Shown: positions 53,174 through 62,169, numbered from the stretch's first letter. The stretch is 64,000 nt of DNA from JAMLIN01 sp964476625 (GCA_964476625.1 CAYZBJ010000004.1:1-64000), one strand, 5' to 3'. Program-made: numbers and translations. The notes: generated from the sequence alone by a model not told the origin.

Positions 53174-53206
53174 GATGAACGACCCCCACGCTCGCTATTG
53201 CTCGCT

Positions 53207-53257
53207 GCCCCCCAAAGGGGGCTTTCAGTGGCTTCGGGCGGCCGCGCGCCACTGAAA
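53207..53257. repeat. Intergenic element with two adjacent hairpins
   Basis: GCCCCC (53207-53212) pairs with GGGGGC (53217-53222), followed by TTT as in a short terminator. It is joined directly by TTTCAGTGGC (53223-53232) pairing with GCCACTGAAA (53248-53257). The last A is the first base of the next gene's ATG. The preceding bases (53191-53206) repeat CTCGCT twice. The layout looks like a dispersed REP-type intergenic unit rather than a random gap. Confidence 0.7.
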
Positions 53258-54387
53258 TGCGCATCCTCCACTATTTCCGCCTCTCCCGCCCGGACTCCTT
53301 CGGCGGGGTCGAGCAGTTCATCCACCAGCTCAGCGTCGCCACGCGTGAGTTCGGGGTGAGCAGCCATGTGCTCGCGACGGCCGACACGCCGCAGGCGCCG
53401 ACCCAGCGGCTCGACGGGCATGTGGTGCATCAGGCCCCGGTGGGTTTCAGGATCGCCGGCGTCGAGTTCTCGACCAGCGCGGCGATGCGGTTTCGGGAGC
53501 TGGCAGCCAAGGTCGACCTGGTCCACTACCACTTCCCCTGGCCCTTCGCCGATCTCACCCATCTCGCATTCGGGCGCAAGGTGCCGGCCATCGTGACGTA
53601 TCACTCGGACATCGTGCGCCAGCCGACGATGCTCAAGTTCTACAGTCCGCTGATGCACCTGTTCCTCGGCCGGGTCGACCGGATCGTCGCGACATCGCCG
53701 AACTACGTGCGCACCAGTCCGGTCCTGCAGCGTCACCGCGAGCGGGTCGAGGTGATCCCGATCGGGCTGGATCCCGAGAGCTATCCGCCCCCCTCGGCGG
53801 CCCGCGTCGCCGAGCTCGAGCGCGAGCACGGGCGCCGCTTCTTCCTCTTCGTCGGCATGCTGCGCTACTACAAGGGCATCCACGTCCTGCTCGACGCGGT
53901 CCGGCATACCGACATCCCGGTGGTGATCGCCGGCGGCGGCCCGCTGGAGGAGTCGCTGCGGGCCCAGGCCAGATCGCCCGGCCTGTCCAACGTGCGCTTC
54001 CTCGGCGAGGTCAGCGAGGAAGACAAGTGCGCGCTGCTGTCGCTGTGCCGCGCGGTGGTCCAGCCCTCGCACCTGCGCTCGGAAGCCTTCGGCATCTCCC
54101 TGCTCGAAGGCGCGATGTTCGGCAAGCCGATGGTCTGCTGCGAGATCGGCACCGGCACCACCTTCATCAACATCGACGGCGAGACCGGATGCGCCGTCGA
54201 GCCGGCCGATCCGCTCACCCTGCGCGAGGCGATGCAGCGGCTGCTCGACGACGACCAGCTCGTCGCGCGCTACGGCGCCCAGGCGGCGGCGCGGTTCAGG
54301 ACGCATTTCACCGCCGAGCGGATGGCAGCCTCGTACAGCGCGCTCTACCAGCGCGTCATCGAGCGCGCCGACGCCACTCCGGAATGA
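53257..54387 (+). CDS. Family 4 (GT-B) glycosyltransferase
   Basis: The 376-aa protein has LHYFRLSRPDSFGGVEQFIHQL, HYHFPWPFADLTHLA, TYHSDIVRQP, VGMLRYYKGIHVLLDAV and the EX7E donor motif EAFGISLLE followed by GTTFIN. It resembles WbpY/WbpZ-type mannosyl/rhamnosyl transferases that retain configuration. It precedes the epimerase by a 4-bp overlap. The start codon forms part of a hairpin, which could modulate translation. Confidence 0.92.
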   Translation: MRILHYFRLSRPDSFGGVEQFIHQLSVATREFGVSSHVLATADTPQAPTQRLDGHVVHQAPVGFRIAGVEFSTSAAMRFRELAAKVDLVHYHFPWPFADLTHLAFGRKVPAIVTYHSDIVRQPTMLKFYSPLMHLFLGRVDRIVATSPNYVRTSPVLQRHRERVEVIPIGLDPESYPPPSAARVAELEREHGRRFFLFVGMLRYYKGIHVLLDAVRHTDIPVVIAGGGPLEESLRAQARSPGLSNVRFLGEVSEEDKCALLSLCRAVVQPSHLRSEAFGISLLEGAMFGKPMVCCEIGTGTTFINIDGETGCAVEPADPLTLREAMQRLLDDDQLVARYGAQAAARFRTHFTAERMAASYSALYQRVIERADATPE

Positions 54388-55298
54388 AGCTCGCGCTGAC
54401 CGGCGCGGGCGGCTGGATCGGCGGCCGACTGCGTGAAGCCGCCGTCGCGCGAGGGATCGATACCAGCGCGCTGCGGGTTCGCGCCGGCGAGCCGATCGCA
54501 CCGCCGCCGGCCGACGTGATGGTCCATGTCGGCGGCATCGCCCACGACCTCCACGGCCAGATGGACGAAGCGGCGTACCGTGCCGCCAATGCGGAACTGC
54601 CGGTCGAACTCGCACGCCGCTGCGCCGAGGCCGGCTATCGGCGCTTCGTCTTCGTGAGCAGCGTGAAGGTGATCGGCGATTCGACCAGCGCGCCGGCGAC
54701 CGAGGACACGATCTGCCGGCCCCGGGGGCCCTATGCCCGGGCCAAACTCGATGCCGAGCACGGCCTGGCCCGCCTCGCGACAACCACCGGCCTGGAAGTG
54801 TTCATCGCGCGGCCTCCCCTTGTCTACGGCCCCGGCGTCGGCGCCAATTTCGGCCGCCTCATCGAGCTGGCCGACGGACCCATGCCGTGGCCGGTGTCGG
54901 CACGCAAGGCCAGGCGCTCGCTCGTCTACATCGAGAACCTGGTCGACGCCCTACTGTTTCTCGCCCTGCGGCCCGGCGAGTCCTTCGCCCCCGCATCGGC
55001 CGACTCGACCGCCGGTACCGCCACGATCTATCACGTCGCCGATGGGCCGGCGCCCGCCGTCGACGAACTGGTCGATCGCCTGCGCCTCGCGCTCGGCCGC
55101 CCGCCCCGGCATGTGCGGGTGCCGGCTGCGCTGGTGGCAGCCGCGCTGGCGGCCCCGGTCATCGGCGGCCGGGCCCGGCGCCTGTTCGACAGTCTCGAAC
55201 TCGATACCGGACGCCTCCTCGCGGCCGGCTGGCGACCCCCTGTCGGCTTCGACGCGGCGATCGAGCAGACCGTCCGGGCATGGCGGGAGACTCGCTGA
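54384..55298 (+). CDS. NAD-dependent epimerase/reductase, WbpV-like
   Basis: The 304-aa SDR protein has LTGAGGWIGGRLREAA, VHVGGIAHDL, VFVSSVKVIGDSTS, the catalytic GPYARAKLDAEHGL, and RPPLVYGPGVGANFGRLIELAD. In P. aeruginosa the comparable WbpV reduces the WbpM product to UDP-D-FucNAc, next to wbpL and wbpM. Here the same three gene types follow in the same order. The reading as a 4-ketosugar reductase is inference from that order and the motifs. Confidence 0.87.
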   Translation: MKLALTGAGGWIGGRLREAAVARGIDTSALRVRAGEPIAPPPADVMVHVGGIAHDLHGQMDEAAYRAANAELPVELARRCAEAGYRRFVFVSSVKVIGDSTSAPATEDTICRPRGPYARAKLDAEHGLARLATTTGLEVFIARPPLVYGPGVGANFGRLIELADGPMPWPVSARKARRSLVYIENLVDALLFLALRPGESFAPASADSTAGTATIYHVADGPAPAVDELVDRLRLALGRPPRHVRVPAALVAAALAAPVIGGRARRLFDSLELDTGRLLAAGWRPPVGFDAAIEQTVRAWRETR

Positions 55299-56320
55299 TG
55301 GATCCACTGATCCGCCTGCTCCTGTGGAGTGCAGCCGCCGCTGCCCTGTGCGCGGCCCTGCTCGGGCTGATGCGCGCAACCGGCTTCATGATGCATGTGC
55401 TCGACCGGCCCAACGCCCGCTCGATGCACACCCGGCCGATTCCGCGGGTCGGTGGCCTGCCGCTGCTCGTCGCGGGCTGGGCGCTGGCCGTCTTCGCCGC
55501 GCCCGCAGGCCCCGCGCAGGCGGCGGCCTTCAGCCTGCCGCTCGCCTTCCTCATGCTGGTCGGCGGGCTCGACGACCGGATCGGGCTGGCCGCCCTGCCC
55601 CGGATGCTGGCCCAGTTCGCCTGCGCCGCGCCGCTGGCCGCGTCCTGGTCGATGCGCCTGGTCGAGCAGGCCCCGGCCGACCTGGCCTTCGCCCTGGCCG
55701 GCCTGCTTGCGGTGCTGGCGATCCTGGCGGTCACCTGGGCGATCAACCTCTACAACTTCATGGACGGCTCCGATGCGCTGGCCGGTCTGATGACGGCGAT
55801 CGGCTTCGGCGCGCTGGCGCTGGCCCGCCCCGAGACCCCGATCGGCCTCACGGCCGCCTGCATGGCCGGCGCCGCGCTCGGCTTCCTTGTCCACAACCGA
55901 CCGCCGGCCCGGGTGTTCCTCGGCGACCTCGGCTCGACCGCCCTCGGTTTTCTCGCTGCCGCGCTCGCCTTCGAGGGCATGGTCGCCGGCCACTGGCCCT
56001 TCTGGTTCCCCGGCATCGTGTTCATGCCCTTCTGGCTCGACGCCACCCTGACCCTGCTGCGGCGGGCGCTGGCCGGCAAGCGCCTGTCCGAGGCGCACCG
56101 CGACCATGCCTACCAGCGGCTCGCCCTGGCCGGTGCGGGCCATACGGGCACGGCAATTGCGTACGGAGCCCTGATGCTGGCCGATGCAGCCGCCGCGCTC
56201 TGGCTGCTGCGCCAGGCCGGCGGCGCTTTCCCGATATATGAAATTGCTGGGATAATCATGATCCATCTGCTTGCCTACTTCTTCATCCAGGCCCGCGCCA
56301 TTCCTCCTCTCGCCGACTGA
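55298..56320 (+). CDS. Polyprenyl-phosphate sugar-1-phosphate transferase (WbpL/WecA-like)
   Basis: The 340-aa polytopic protein has about ten helices. It has DRPNARSMHTRPIPRVGGLPLL, GGLDDRIGL, INLYNFMDGSDALAG, FLGDLGSTALGFL and the HRDHAYQRL loop. These match GT family 4 initiating transferases that load HexNAc- or FucNAc-1-P on undecaprenyl phosphate. It overlaps the epimerase stop by one base. It therefore probably starts the polymer whose carrier is later recycled by the two UppP proteins. Confidence 0.94.
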   Translation: MDPLIRLLLWSAAAAALCAALLGLMRATGFMMHVLDRPNARSMHTRPIPRVGGLPLLVAGWALAVFAAPAGPAQAAAFSLPLAFLMLVGGLDDRIGLAALPRMLAQFACAAPLAASWSMRLVEQAPADLAFALAGLLAVLAILAVTWAINLYNFMDGSDALAGLMTAIGFGALALARPETPIGLTAACMAGAALGFLVHNRPPARVFLGDLGSTALGFLAAALAFEGMVAGHWPFWFPGIVFMPFWLDATLTLLRRALAGKRLSEAHRDHAYQRLALAGAGHTGTAIAYGALMLADAAAALWLLRQAGGAFPIYEIAGIIMIHLLAYFFIQARAIPPLAD

Positions 56321-56331
56321 GCCGCCACGCC

Positions 56332-58221
56332 ATGCCGCCCTCCCTCAGCCATCGGCGTCTCATCGCGCTCGCCTACGACCTCGCGGTGGTTGCCCTGGCC
56401 TGGTGGGTGAGCTATTTCGTCGCCTTCGGCCTGACCCTGCCGGTCGAGGCCCGCGCGGAGATGCTGCGTACTTTCCCGGCCGTCGCGGCCCTCCAGCTGG
56501 GCTCCTTCGCCTTCTTCCGGCTCTACCGCGGCATGTGGCGCTTCGCGAGCCTCCACGACTTCAAGCAGATCGGCAAGGCGGTCGGCGCCGCTGCGCTGCT
56601 GCAGACCGCAATCCTCTTCATCTGGAGCCGCGGCTTCCTGGTGCCGCGTTCGGCCCTGGTCCTCGACCCCCTGCTGGTGATCCTGCTGATGTGCGGCGGC
56701 CGCATGACCTACCGCTGGTGGAAGGAACAATGGCCGGCCGCCGATGCGCCCAAGGGCAAGCCGGTACTGGTGCTCGGCGCCGGCGAATCGGCCTTCAAGC
56801 TGGTCCTGCAGTTGCAACGCTCGCCCGCCTGGCAGATCGTCGCCCTGCTCGACGATGATCGCGCCAAGGTCGGCCGGCAGATCTCCGGTCACCAGGTGAT
56901 CGGCACCTGGGAAGACCTTGCCAAGGCCAGCCTGGCCACGGGCGCCCGCCATGCGCTGCTCGCGGTCGGCGAGGCCGACCACCTGGTCCGCCGGCGCGCC
57001 TTCGAGTTGTGCGAGAAGGCTGGCGTGAGGCTACAGATCGTCCCGGACATCGATGCGCTCATGACCGAGGGAATCCATCTCTCGAACATCCGCAACATCG
57101 AGGTCGACGACCTGTTGCGGCGCGATCCGGTCACGCTCGACATCAGCGGCCTGCGCCAGTTGCTCACCCTGCGCACGGTGCTCGTCACCGGCGCCGGCGG
57201 CTCGATCGGCGCGGAGCTCTGCCGGCAGATCGCGCGCTTTCGCCCCAAGCTGCTGATCCTCCTCGAGCTCGGCGAGTATCCGCTCTACCAGATCCATGAA
57301 ACGCTCCGGCGCGACCACCCGGAGCTGAAGGTGGTCCCGGTGATCGCCGACATCAAGGACCAGCGCCGCCTCTTCGACGTGTTCGCGCGCCATGCGCCCG
57401 AGATCGTCTTCCACGCCGCTGCCTACAAGCATGTGCCGCTGATGGAAACCGGCAACAGCTGGCAGGCGGTGCAGAACAACACCCTCGGCACGGTGCGCCT
57501 GATGGAGACGGTCGCGCGTTTCCCGGTCGAGCGGCTGGTGTTCATCTCGACCGACAAGGCCGTCAATCCGACCAGCGTCATGGGCGCGACCAAGCGCCTG
57601 TCCGAGATGCTCATCCACGAATGGGGCGTGCGCAATCCCCAGACCAGCACCGTCACGGTTCGCTTCGGCAATGTGCTGGGCTCGACCGGCAGCGTGGTGC
57701 CGAAGTTCAAGGACCAGATCGCCCGGGGCGGCCCGATCACCATCACCGACCCGGCGATGCGGCGCTACTTCATGTCGATATCCGAGGCCGCCCAGCTGGT
57801 GCTGCAGGCCGCCCGGATGGGCAACGGCGGCGAGATCTTCGTGCTCGACATGGGCGAACCGATCCTGATCGCCGACCTCGCCCGCGACATGATCCGCCTG
57901 TCCGGCCTCGCCGAGGGCGAGATCGCGATCGAGTACACCGGCTTGCGGCCCGGCGAGAAGCTCTTCGAGGAACTGCTCGCCAACGACGAGGCGACGCTCG
58001 CGACCCGGCATCGCAAGCTGCGGGTGGCCCGGTCCTTCGAGTCCCCCGGCGCTGTCTGGGAGAAGCAGGTGATGGCCTGGCTGACCGAATCCCCCAACCT
58101 GCTCGATGCCGATGTCCGCGCCGGGCTGGTCCGCTTCGTGCCCGAGTACCAGCCCTACCAGGACCCTGCCGCGAAGATCATCACGCTGCACCCTGGCGCG
58201 ACCAGCCGGCTGTCGGCCTGA
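56332..58221 (+). CDS. UDP-GlcNAc 4,6-dehydratase, membrane-anchored (WbpM/CapD-like)
   Basis: The 629-aa protein has four N-terminal helices (about 8-125), a CoA-binding-like Rossmann domain (VLVLGAGESAFKLVLQL, about 144-160) and the catalytic SDR domain (VLVTGAGGSIGAELCRQIARF, about 284-304). The site FISTDKAVNPTSVMGATKR carries the S/T-M-K triad that replaces Y-x-x-x-K in this family. It should make UDP-4-keto-6-deoxy-GlcNAc, the precursor for the WbpV-like reductase. It is the last gene of the locus. Confidence 0.95.
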   Translation: MPPSLSHRRLIALAYDLAVVALAWWVSYFVAFGLTLPVEARAEMLRTFPAVAALQLGSFAFFRLYRGMWRFASLHDFKQIGKAVGAAALLQTAILFIWSRGFLVPRSALVLDPLLVILLMCGGRMTYRWWKEQWPAADAPKGKPVLVLGAGESAFKLVLQLQRSPAWQIVALLDDDRAKVGRQISGHQVIGTWEDLAKASLATGARHALLAVGEADHLVRRRAFELCEKAGVRLQIVPDIDALMTEGIHLSNIRNIEVDDLLRRDPVTLDISGLRQLLTLRTVLVTGAGGSIGAELCRQIARFRPKLLILLELGEYPLYQIHETLRRDHPELKVVPVIADIKDQRRLFDVFARHAPEIVFHAAAYKHVPLMETGNSWQAVQNNTLGTVRLMETVARFPVERLVFISTDKAVNPTSVMGATKRLSEMLIHEWGVRNPQTSTVTVRFGNVLGSTGSVVPKFKDQIARGGPITITDPAMRRYFMSISEAAQLVLQAARMGNGGEIFVLDMGEPILIADLARDMIRLSGLAEGEIAIEYTGLRPGEKLFEELLANDEATLATRHRKLRVARSFESPGAVWEKQVMAWLTESPNLLDADVRAGLVRFVPEYQPYQDPAAKIITLHPGATSRLSA

Positions 58222-58259
58222 GGGCGTGACATCCCCGGCGGCGCCATGATCATCACCCC

Positions 58260-59069
58260 ATGATCGCGATCGGCGACGTGCAAGGCTGCGCCGCCTGCCT
58301 GCACGAACTGCTCGGGCGCCTGCCTGCCGACGAACCGCTCTGGTTCGCCGGCGATCTCGTCAACCGGGGGCCCGCCTCGCTCGAGACGCTGCGCATGGTG
58401 CGCGCACTGGGCCCGCGCGCGAGCTGCGTGCTCGGCAACCACGACCTGCACCTGCTGGCGGTCCATGCCGGCATTCGTCCGGCCCACGATTCCGACACCC
58501 TCGCCGACATCCTCGCCGCCCCCGATCGGGACGAACTCATCGACTGGGTGCGCACCCGGCCGTTGGCGGTGGCCGGCGATGGCCACCTGATGGTCCACGC
58601 CGGCGTGTTTCCCGAGTGGAGCACCGCCGACGTGATCGAGCGCGCCGGCGAAGTCGAGCAGGTGCTCGCCAGCGACGACTGGATCGGTTTCCTGCGGGAG
58701 ATGTACGGCAACACGCCCGCGCGCTGGGACGATTCGCTCACCGGCGCCGATCGCCTGCGCACGATCGTCAATGCGCTGACCCGGATGCGCATGCTCGCAC
58801 CCGATGGCTCGCAGGACTTCCGGCACAAGGGCTCGCCCGGCACGGCGCCGGCCGGCTACCGGCCCTGGTTCGACTGGCCGGGCCGACGGACCGCTGGCAC
58901 CACGATGGTGTTCGGCCATTGGTCGGCGCTCGGCCTGGTCGACCGGCCCGGCCTGCTGGCGCTGGACACCGGCTGCGTCTGGGGCGGCGAACTGACCGCG
59001 GTCAGGCTGCGCGATCGCGATAGAACGCAGGTAGCGTGTCGTCCAGCGCAATGTCGAGGGACCGGCTGA
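58260..59069 (+). CDS. apaH: Symmetrical bis(5'-nucleosyl)-tetraphosphatase ApaH
   Basis: The 269-aa metallophosphatase hydrolyses Ap4A to two ADP. It has MIAIGDVQGCAACLHELL, FAGDLVNRGPASLETL, VLGNHDLHLLAVHAGI, and VMVFGHWSALG-type TTMVFGHWSAL with GCVWGGELTAVRL near the end. About 22 residues after the usual end read into the convergent acyltransferase gene, giving a 68-bp 3' overlap. Confidence 0.95.
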   Translation: MIAIGDVQGCAACLHELLGRLPADEPLWFAGDLVNRGPASLETLRMVRALGPRASCVLGNHDLHLLAVHAGIRPAHDSDTLADILAAPDRDELIDWVRTRPLAVAGDGHLMVHAGVFPEWSTADVIERAGEVEQVLASDDWIGFLREMYGNTPARWDDSLTGADRLRTIVNALTRMRMLAPDGSQDFRHKGSPGTAPAGYRPWFDWPGRRTAGTTMVFGHWSALGLVDRPGLLALDTGCVWGGELTAVRLRDRDRTQVACRPAQCRGTG

Positions 59070-59802
59070 TCGCAAGGCGCGCCTGCTCGGCAAGTCCATG
59101 GCGGGTGACCCCGGCGGCGGTATCGATGGCCGCCAATACATGCATCTCGGCCACCAGTTCCGGGTGACCGGTGATCCGCCAGACCGAATCCATGAAATGG
59201 TCGTCGCCGATGAAGGCAGCGGCATGGCTCGGAATGCCATCGGGATCGACATAACGCAGCCCGACCGGCACGACGGGCGCCCCCACCGCGATCGCCGCCT
59301 GCGCGAGGTTGCCGAAGAAGGGCAACACCCGGCGTCCGTCGCTGGTCGTACCCTCGGGGAACACCGCAGCGCGCCGGCCGTCCTCGAGCCGTCGGCCGAG
59401 CGCGCCGATGACCTCGTGGACGGCGCGACGCCGGCCGCGTTCGATGAAGACCGTGCCGACCCGGGCGACCAGGGTACCGGCCAGCGGCCAGCGGGCAATC
59501 TCGCTCTTGGCGACGAAGGTCGCGGGCGCGACCGCATTGACCACGAAGATGTCGAGCCAGGACACATGGTTGGCCAGCAGCATCCGGCCACCGGCCTGGC
59601 TCGCCAGGGCTTCGCCACCGGTACGCACGACTTCGCGTACCCGTACCCCGCAACAGGCGAGCAGCATCCGCGACCAGCCACGGATCAGGGCATCGCGGCG
59701 CGTCTGCGAGACCAGCGGAAAGACGAGGAACACCGTCAGCAGGCCACCGAACAGCAGGCCGACGAGCCCGGGCAGGCGAACGAAGCGACGCAGCCAGGTC
59801 AT
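59002..59802 (-). CDS. 1-acyl-sn-glycerol-3-phosphate acyltransferase family (PlsC-like)
   Basis: The 266-aa protein has an N-terminal helix, the NHVSWLD catalytic HX4D motif, ARVGTVFIERGRRRAVHEVI, the FPEGTTSDGRRVLPF acceptor motif, and VVPVGLRYVDPDG. These are blocks I-IV of the PlsC superfamily. It makes phosphatidic acid from lysophosphatidate or acylates another lysolipid (the OlsA branch is possible). It overlaps apaH by 68 bp, tail to tail. Confidence 0.92.
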   Translation of the reverse strand: MTWLRRFVRLPGLVGLLFGGLLTVFLVFPLVSQTRRDALIRGWSRMLLACCGVRVREVVRTGGEALASQAGGRMLLANHVSWLDIFVVNAVAPATFVAKSEIARWPLAGTLVARVGTVFIERGRRRAVHEVIGALGRRLEDGRRAAVFPEGTTSDGRRVLPFFGNLAQAAIAVGAPVVPVGLRYVDPDGIPSHAAAFIGDDHFMDSVWRITGHPELVAEMHVLAAIDTAAGVTRHGLAEQARLAISRSLDIALDDTLPAFYRDRAA

Positions 59803-59823
59803 TGGCGGCTCGACACAGATGAG

Positions 59824-59879
59824 GAGTAAATGGGGTCAGACTCCATTTGCGTGCAAATGGAGTCTGACCCCATTTACTC
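59824..59879. repeat. Perfect 27-bp inverted repeat, REP/RAYT-type palindrome
   Basis: Arms at 59824-59850 and 59853-59879 are exact reverse complements with a 2-base loop (GT). The core TGGGGTCAGACTCCA is the type of sequence I know from dispersed palindromes linked to REP-associated tyrosine transposases in proteobacteria. It fills most of the 84-bp gap between pyrC' and the upstream acyltransferase gene. A stem this strong would also stop or stall transcription. No transposase gene is present in the window. Confidence 0.88.
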
Positions 59880-59886
59880 TTGCCAT

Positions 59887-61158
59887 TTACTCTCCGACGA
59901 GCCGGCCGCCGACCAGCACCTGCCGAACCCGGCCGACCATCTCGAAGCCGAGATACGGCGTATGCACGCTCTGGCTGCGCAGGTTCGGGCGCCCGACCAG
60001 CCAGGGTTCGTCAGGGGCGTAGAGGCAGACATCGGCGAAGGCCCCGGGCTCGAGCGTCCCCGCATCGATGCCGGCGACCCGGGCCGGCGCCACGGTGACC
60101 CGGCGCAGCGCATCGATCGGCGCGATGCCGTCCTCGCTCGCCCACTTCAGGGTGAGCGGCAGCAACAGTTCGAGGCCGGTGACGCCGGGCTCGGCCTCGC
60201 CGAAGGGCAAGTGCTTGGAATCGTCGTCGACCGGCGTATGGTCCGAACAGATCACGTCGATGGTGCCGTCGCGCACGCCGGTGCGGATCGCATCGCGGTC
60301 GCGCTGCGAACGAAACGGCGGGTCGACCCGATAGCGGCTGTCGAAGAAACCGATGTCGACGTCGACCAGGTGCAGGTGATGGACCGCCACGTCGGCGCTG
60401 ATCGGCAAGCCCTCGGCCTTGGCCCGCCGCACCAGCTCGACGCCGGCCGCGCTCGAGATGCGACAGAGGTGGACCCGGCAGCCGGTCTCGCGAACGAGGT
60501 CGAAAATGGTGTTCAGCGCGATCGTCTCGGCGATCGTGGGCACCGCCGGCAGGCCGAGCCGCGAAGCGACCGGGCCGGCATGGGCCACGCCATCGCGACC
60601 GATGCTCGCATCGCGCGGCTGGAGCCACACCGTATAGCCGAAGGTATGCGCGTACTGCATCGCGCGCAGCAGCACCTGCAGGTCTTCCACCAGCCGGCCC
60701 GGCTGGGCGAAGCCCACGCAACCGGCCTCGGTGAGTTCGCCCATCTCGGTGATCACTTCGCCGCGCAGGCCGACGCTCAGGGCGCCCAGCGGATAGAGCC
60801 GCGCCCCGTCGAGCAGCCGGGCGCGGTGCTTGAGCATCTCGACCAGGCCCGGCTCATCGAGCGGCGGATCGGTGTCGGGCGGACAGCACAGCGCCGTGAT
60901 GCCGCCGGCGAGCGCCGCATCGAGCTCGGAATCGAGGGTCGCCATGTACTCGTGGCCGGGCTCGCGCAGGCGCGCCGCGAGGTCGACCAGCCCGGGCACG
61001 ACCCAGGCGCCGGTCGCGTCGATCTGGCGGTCGGCCTCGAAGCCGGCCGGGGCCGGGCCCACGGCGACCACCCGTCCCTGCGCAATGTGCAGGTCGTCGG
61101 AGCGATCGATCCCGGCCTGCGGGTCGATCAGGCGGCCATTGCGGATCGAGAGCCTCAT
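59887..61158 (-). CDS. pyrC: Dihydroorotase-like protein PyrC', probably catalytically inactive
   Basis: The 423-aa amidohydrolase has GLVDLAARLREPGHEY where active dihydroorotases have the metal-binding HxH (DLHVHLREPG). Both histidines are Ala/Arg-replaced. A later CSDHTPVDDDSKHLPFGEAEPG is kept. In Pseudomonas such an inactive PyrC' forms a complex with aspartate transcarbamoylase and is needed for its assembly, while another PyrC does the chemistry. The gene lies 9 bp after pyrB, which fits that role. Confidence 0.92.
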   Translation of the reverse strand: MRLSIRNGRLIDPQAGIDRSDDLHIAQGRVVAVGPAPAGFEADRQIDATGAWVVPGLVDLAARLREPGHEYMATLDSELDAALAGGITALCCPPDTDPPLDEPGLVEMLKHRARLLDGARLYPLGALSVGLRGEVITEMGELTEAGCVGFAQPGRLVEDLQVLLRAMQYAHTFGYTVWLQPRDASIGRDGVAHAGPVASRLGLPAVPTIAETIALNTIFDLVRETGCRVHLCRISSAAGVELVRRAKAEGLPISADVAVHHLHLVDVDIGFFDSRYRVDPPFRSQRDRDAIRTGVRDGTIDVICSDHTPVDDDSKHLPFGEAEPGVTGLELLLPLTLKWASEDGIAPIDALRRVTVAPARVAGIDAGTLEPGAFADVCLYAPDEPWLVGRPNLRSQSVHTPYLGFEMVGRVRQVLVGGRLVGE

Positions 61159-61167
61159 TCGCTTCCT

Positions 61168-62135
61168 TCAGTGCGCACCGAGCATGCTCATGACCGCCAT
61201 CCGCACCGCGATGCCGAAGCGGACCTGGTCGAGGATGACCGCCTGCGGGCTGTCGGCCACCGCCGACTCGATCTCGACCCCGCGGTTCATCGGCCCGGGG
61301 TGCATNNNNNNNNNNCGATCGCATCGGGGCTGGCGAGCGCGAGCTTCTCGCGGGTCAGTCCGTATTGCTTGAAGTACTCCTGCGCCGACGGCAGCAATGC
61401 GCCGCGCATACGCTCGTTCTGCAGGCGCAGCATGATGATCACGTCGACATCGCGAAGCCCTTCGCGCAGGTCGGTGAACGCCCGCGCGCCCATGCTCTCG
61501 ACGCCCTCGGGCACCAGGGTCAGCGGGCCGACCACGCGCAGGTCGGGCACGCCGAGGATCGACAGCGCCTGGATATCCGAACGGGCAACCCGGGAGTGCA
61601 GCACGTCGCCGACCACCGCCACCCGCAGCCGGGTGAAATCCCCCTTGAAGTGGCGGATCGTGTACATGTCGAGCAGGCCCTGGGTCGGATGCGAATGGCG
61701 CCCGTCGCCGGCATTGATGACGCTGACCGCATCGCCGCGCATCTGGTTGAGGTGCTGCGCGATCATGTAGGGCGCCCCGCTCTGGGCGTGGCGCACGATG
61801 AACATGTCGGCGTCCATCGCGGCGAGGTTGTCGATGGTGTCGAGCAGCGACTCGCCCTTGGAGGTCGACGAGGTATTGATGTTGAGGTTGACGACGTCGG
61901 CCGACAGGCGCTTGGCGGCGATCTCGAAGGTGGTGCGGGTCCGGGTGGAGTTCTCGAAGAACAGGTTGAAGACCGACTTGCCGCGCAGCAGCGGCACCTT
62001 CTTCACGTCGCGCTCGGAGACGCCGACGAAGCTCGATGCGGTATCGAGGATGCGATGGATCATCTCGCGCGACAGGCCGTCGATCGACAGGAGGTGCTGG
62101 AGTTCGCCGTCGGGCCGCAGTTGGGGGTGTCGCAT
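61168..62135 (-). CDS. pyrB: Aspartate carbamoyltransferase PyrB, interrupted by an assembly gap
   Basis: The enzyme makes carbamoyl-aspartate in pyrimidine synthesis. FENSTRTRTTFE (carbamoyl-phosphate site), SHPTQGLLD and, beyond the gap, MHPGPMNRGVEIESAVADSP are canonical. The protein ends MSMLGAH, TGA at 61168-61170. Ten Ns at 61306-61315 break the frame. The sequence DAI-V-MHPGP expected in homologues needs only two missing bases. ATG 62135 is chosen. A TTG at 62177 would add 14 residues and overlap pyrR by 8 bp. Confidence 0.93.
61306..61315. other. Assembly gap of 10 Ns inside pyrB
   Basis: Ten undefined bases lie between the codons for DAI and for MHPGP. Homologous proteins read DAIVMHPGP, so only the last two bases of one Val codon appear to be missing. 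The N-run is thus a placeholder, not a measured length. Confidence 0.95.
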
Positions 62136-62169
62136 GGTCGGGTCGAAGACGCCTCGGGTCGGACCGGTC

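Noticed and set aside
59830..61770. A 646-residue forward open frame running through the N gap
   Set aside because: It crosses undefined bases and lies antisense to pyrC' and pyrB.
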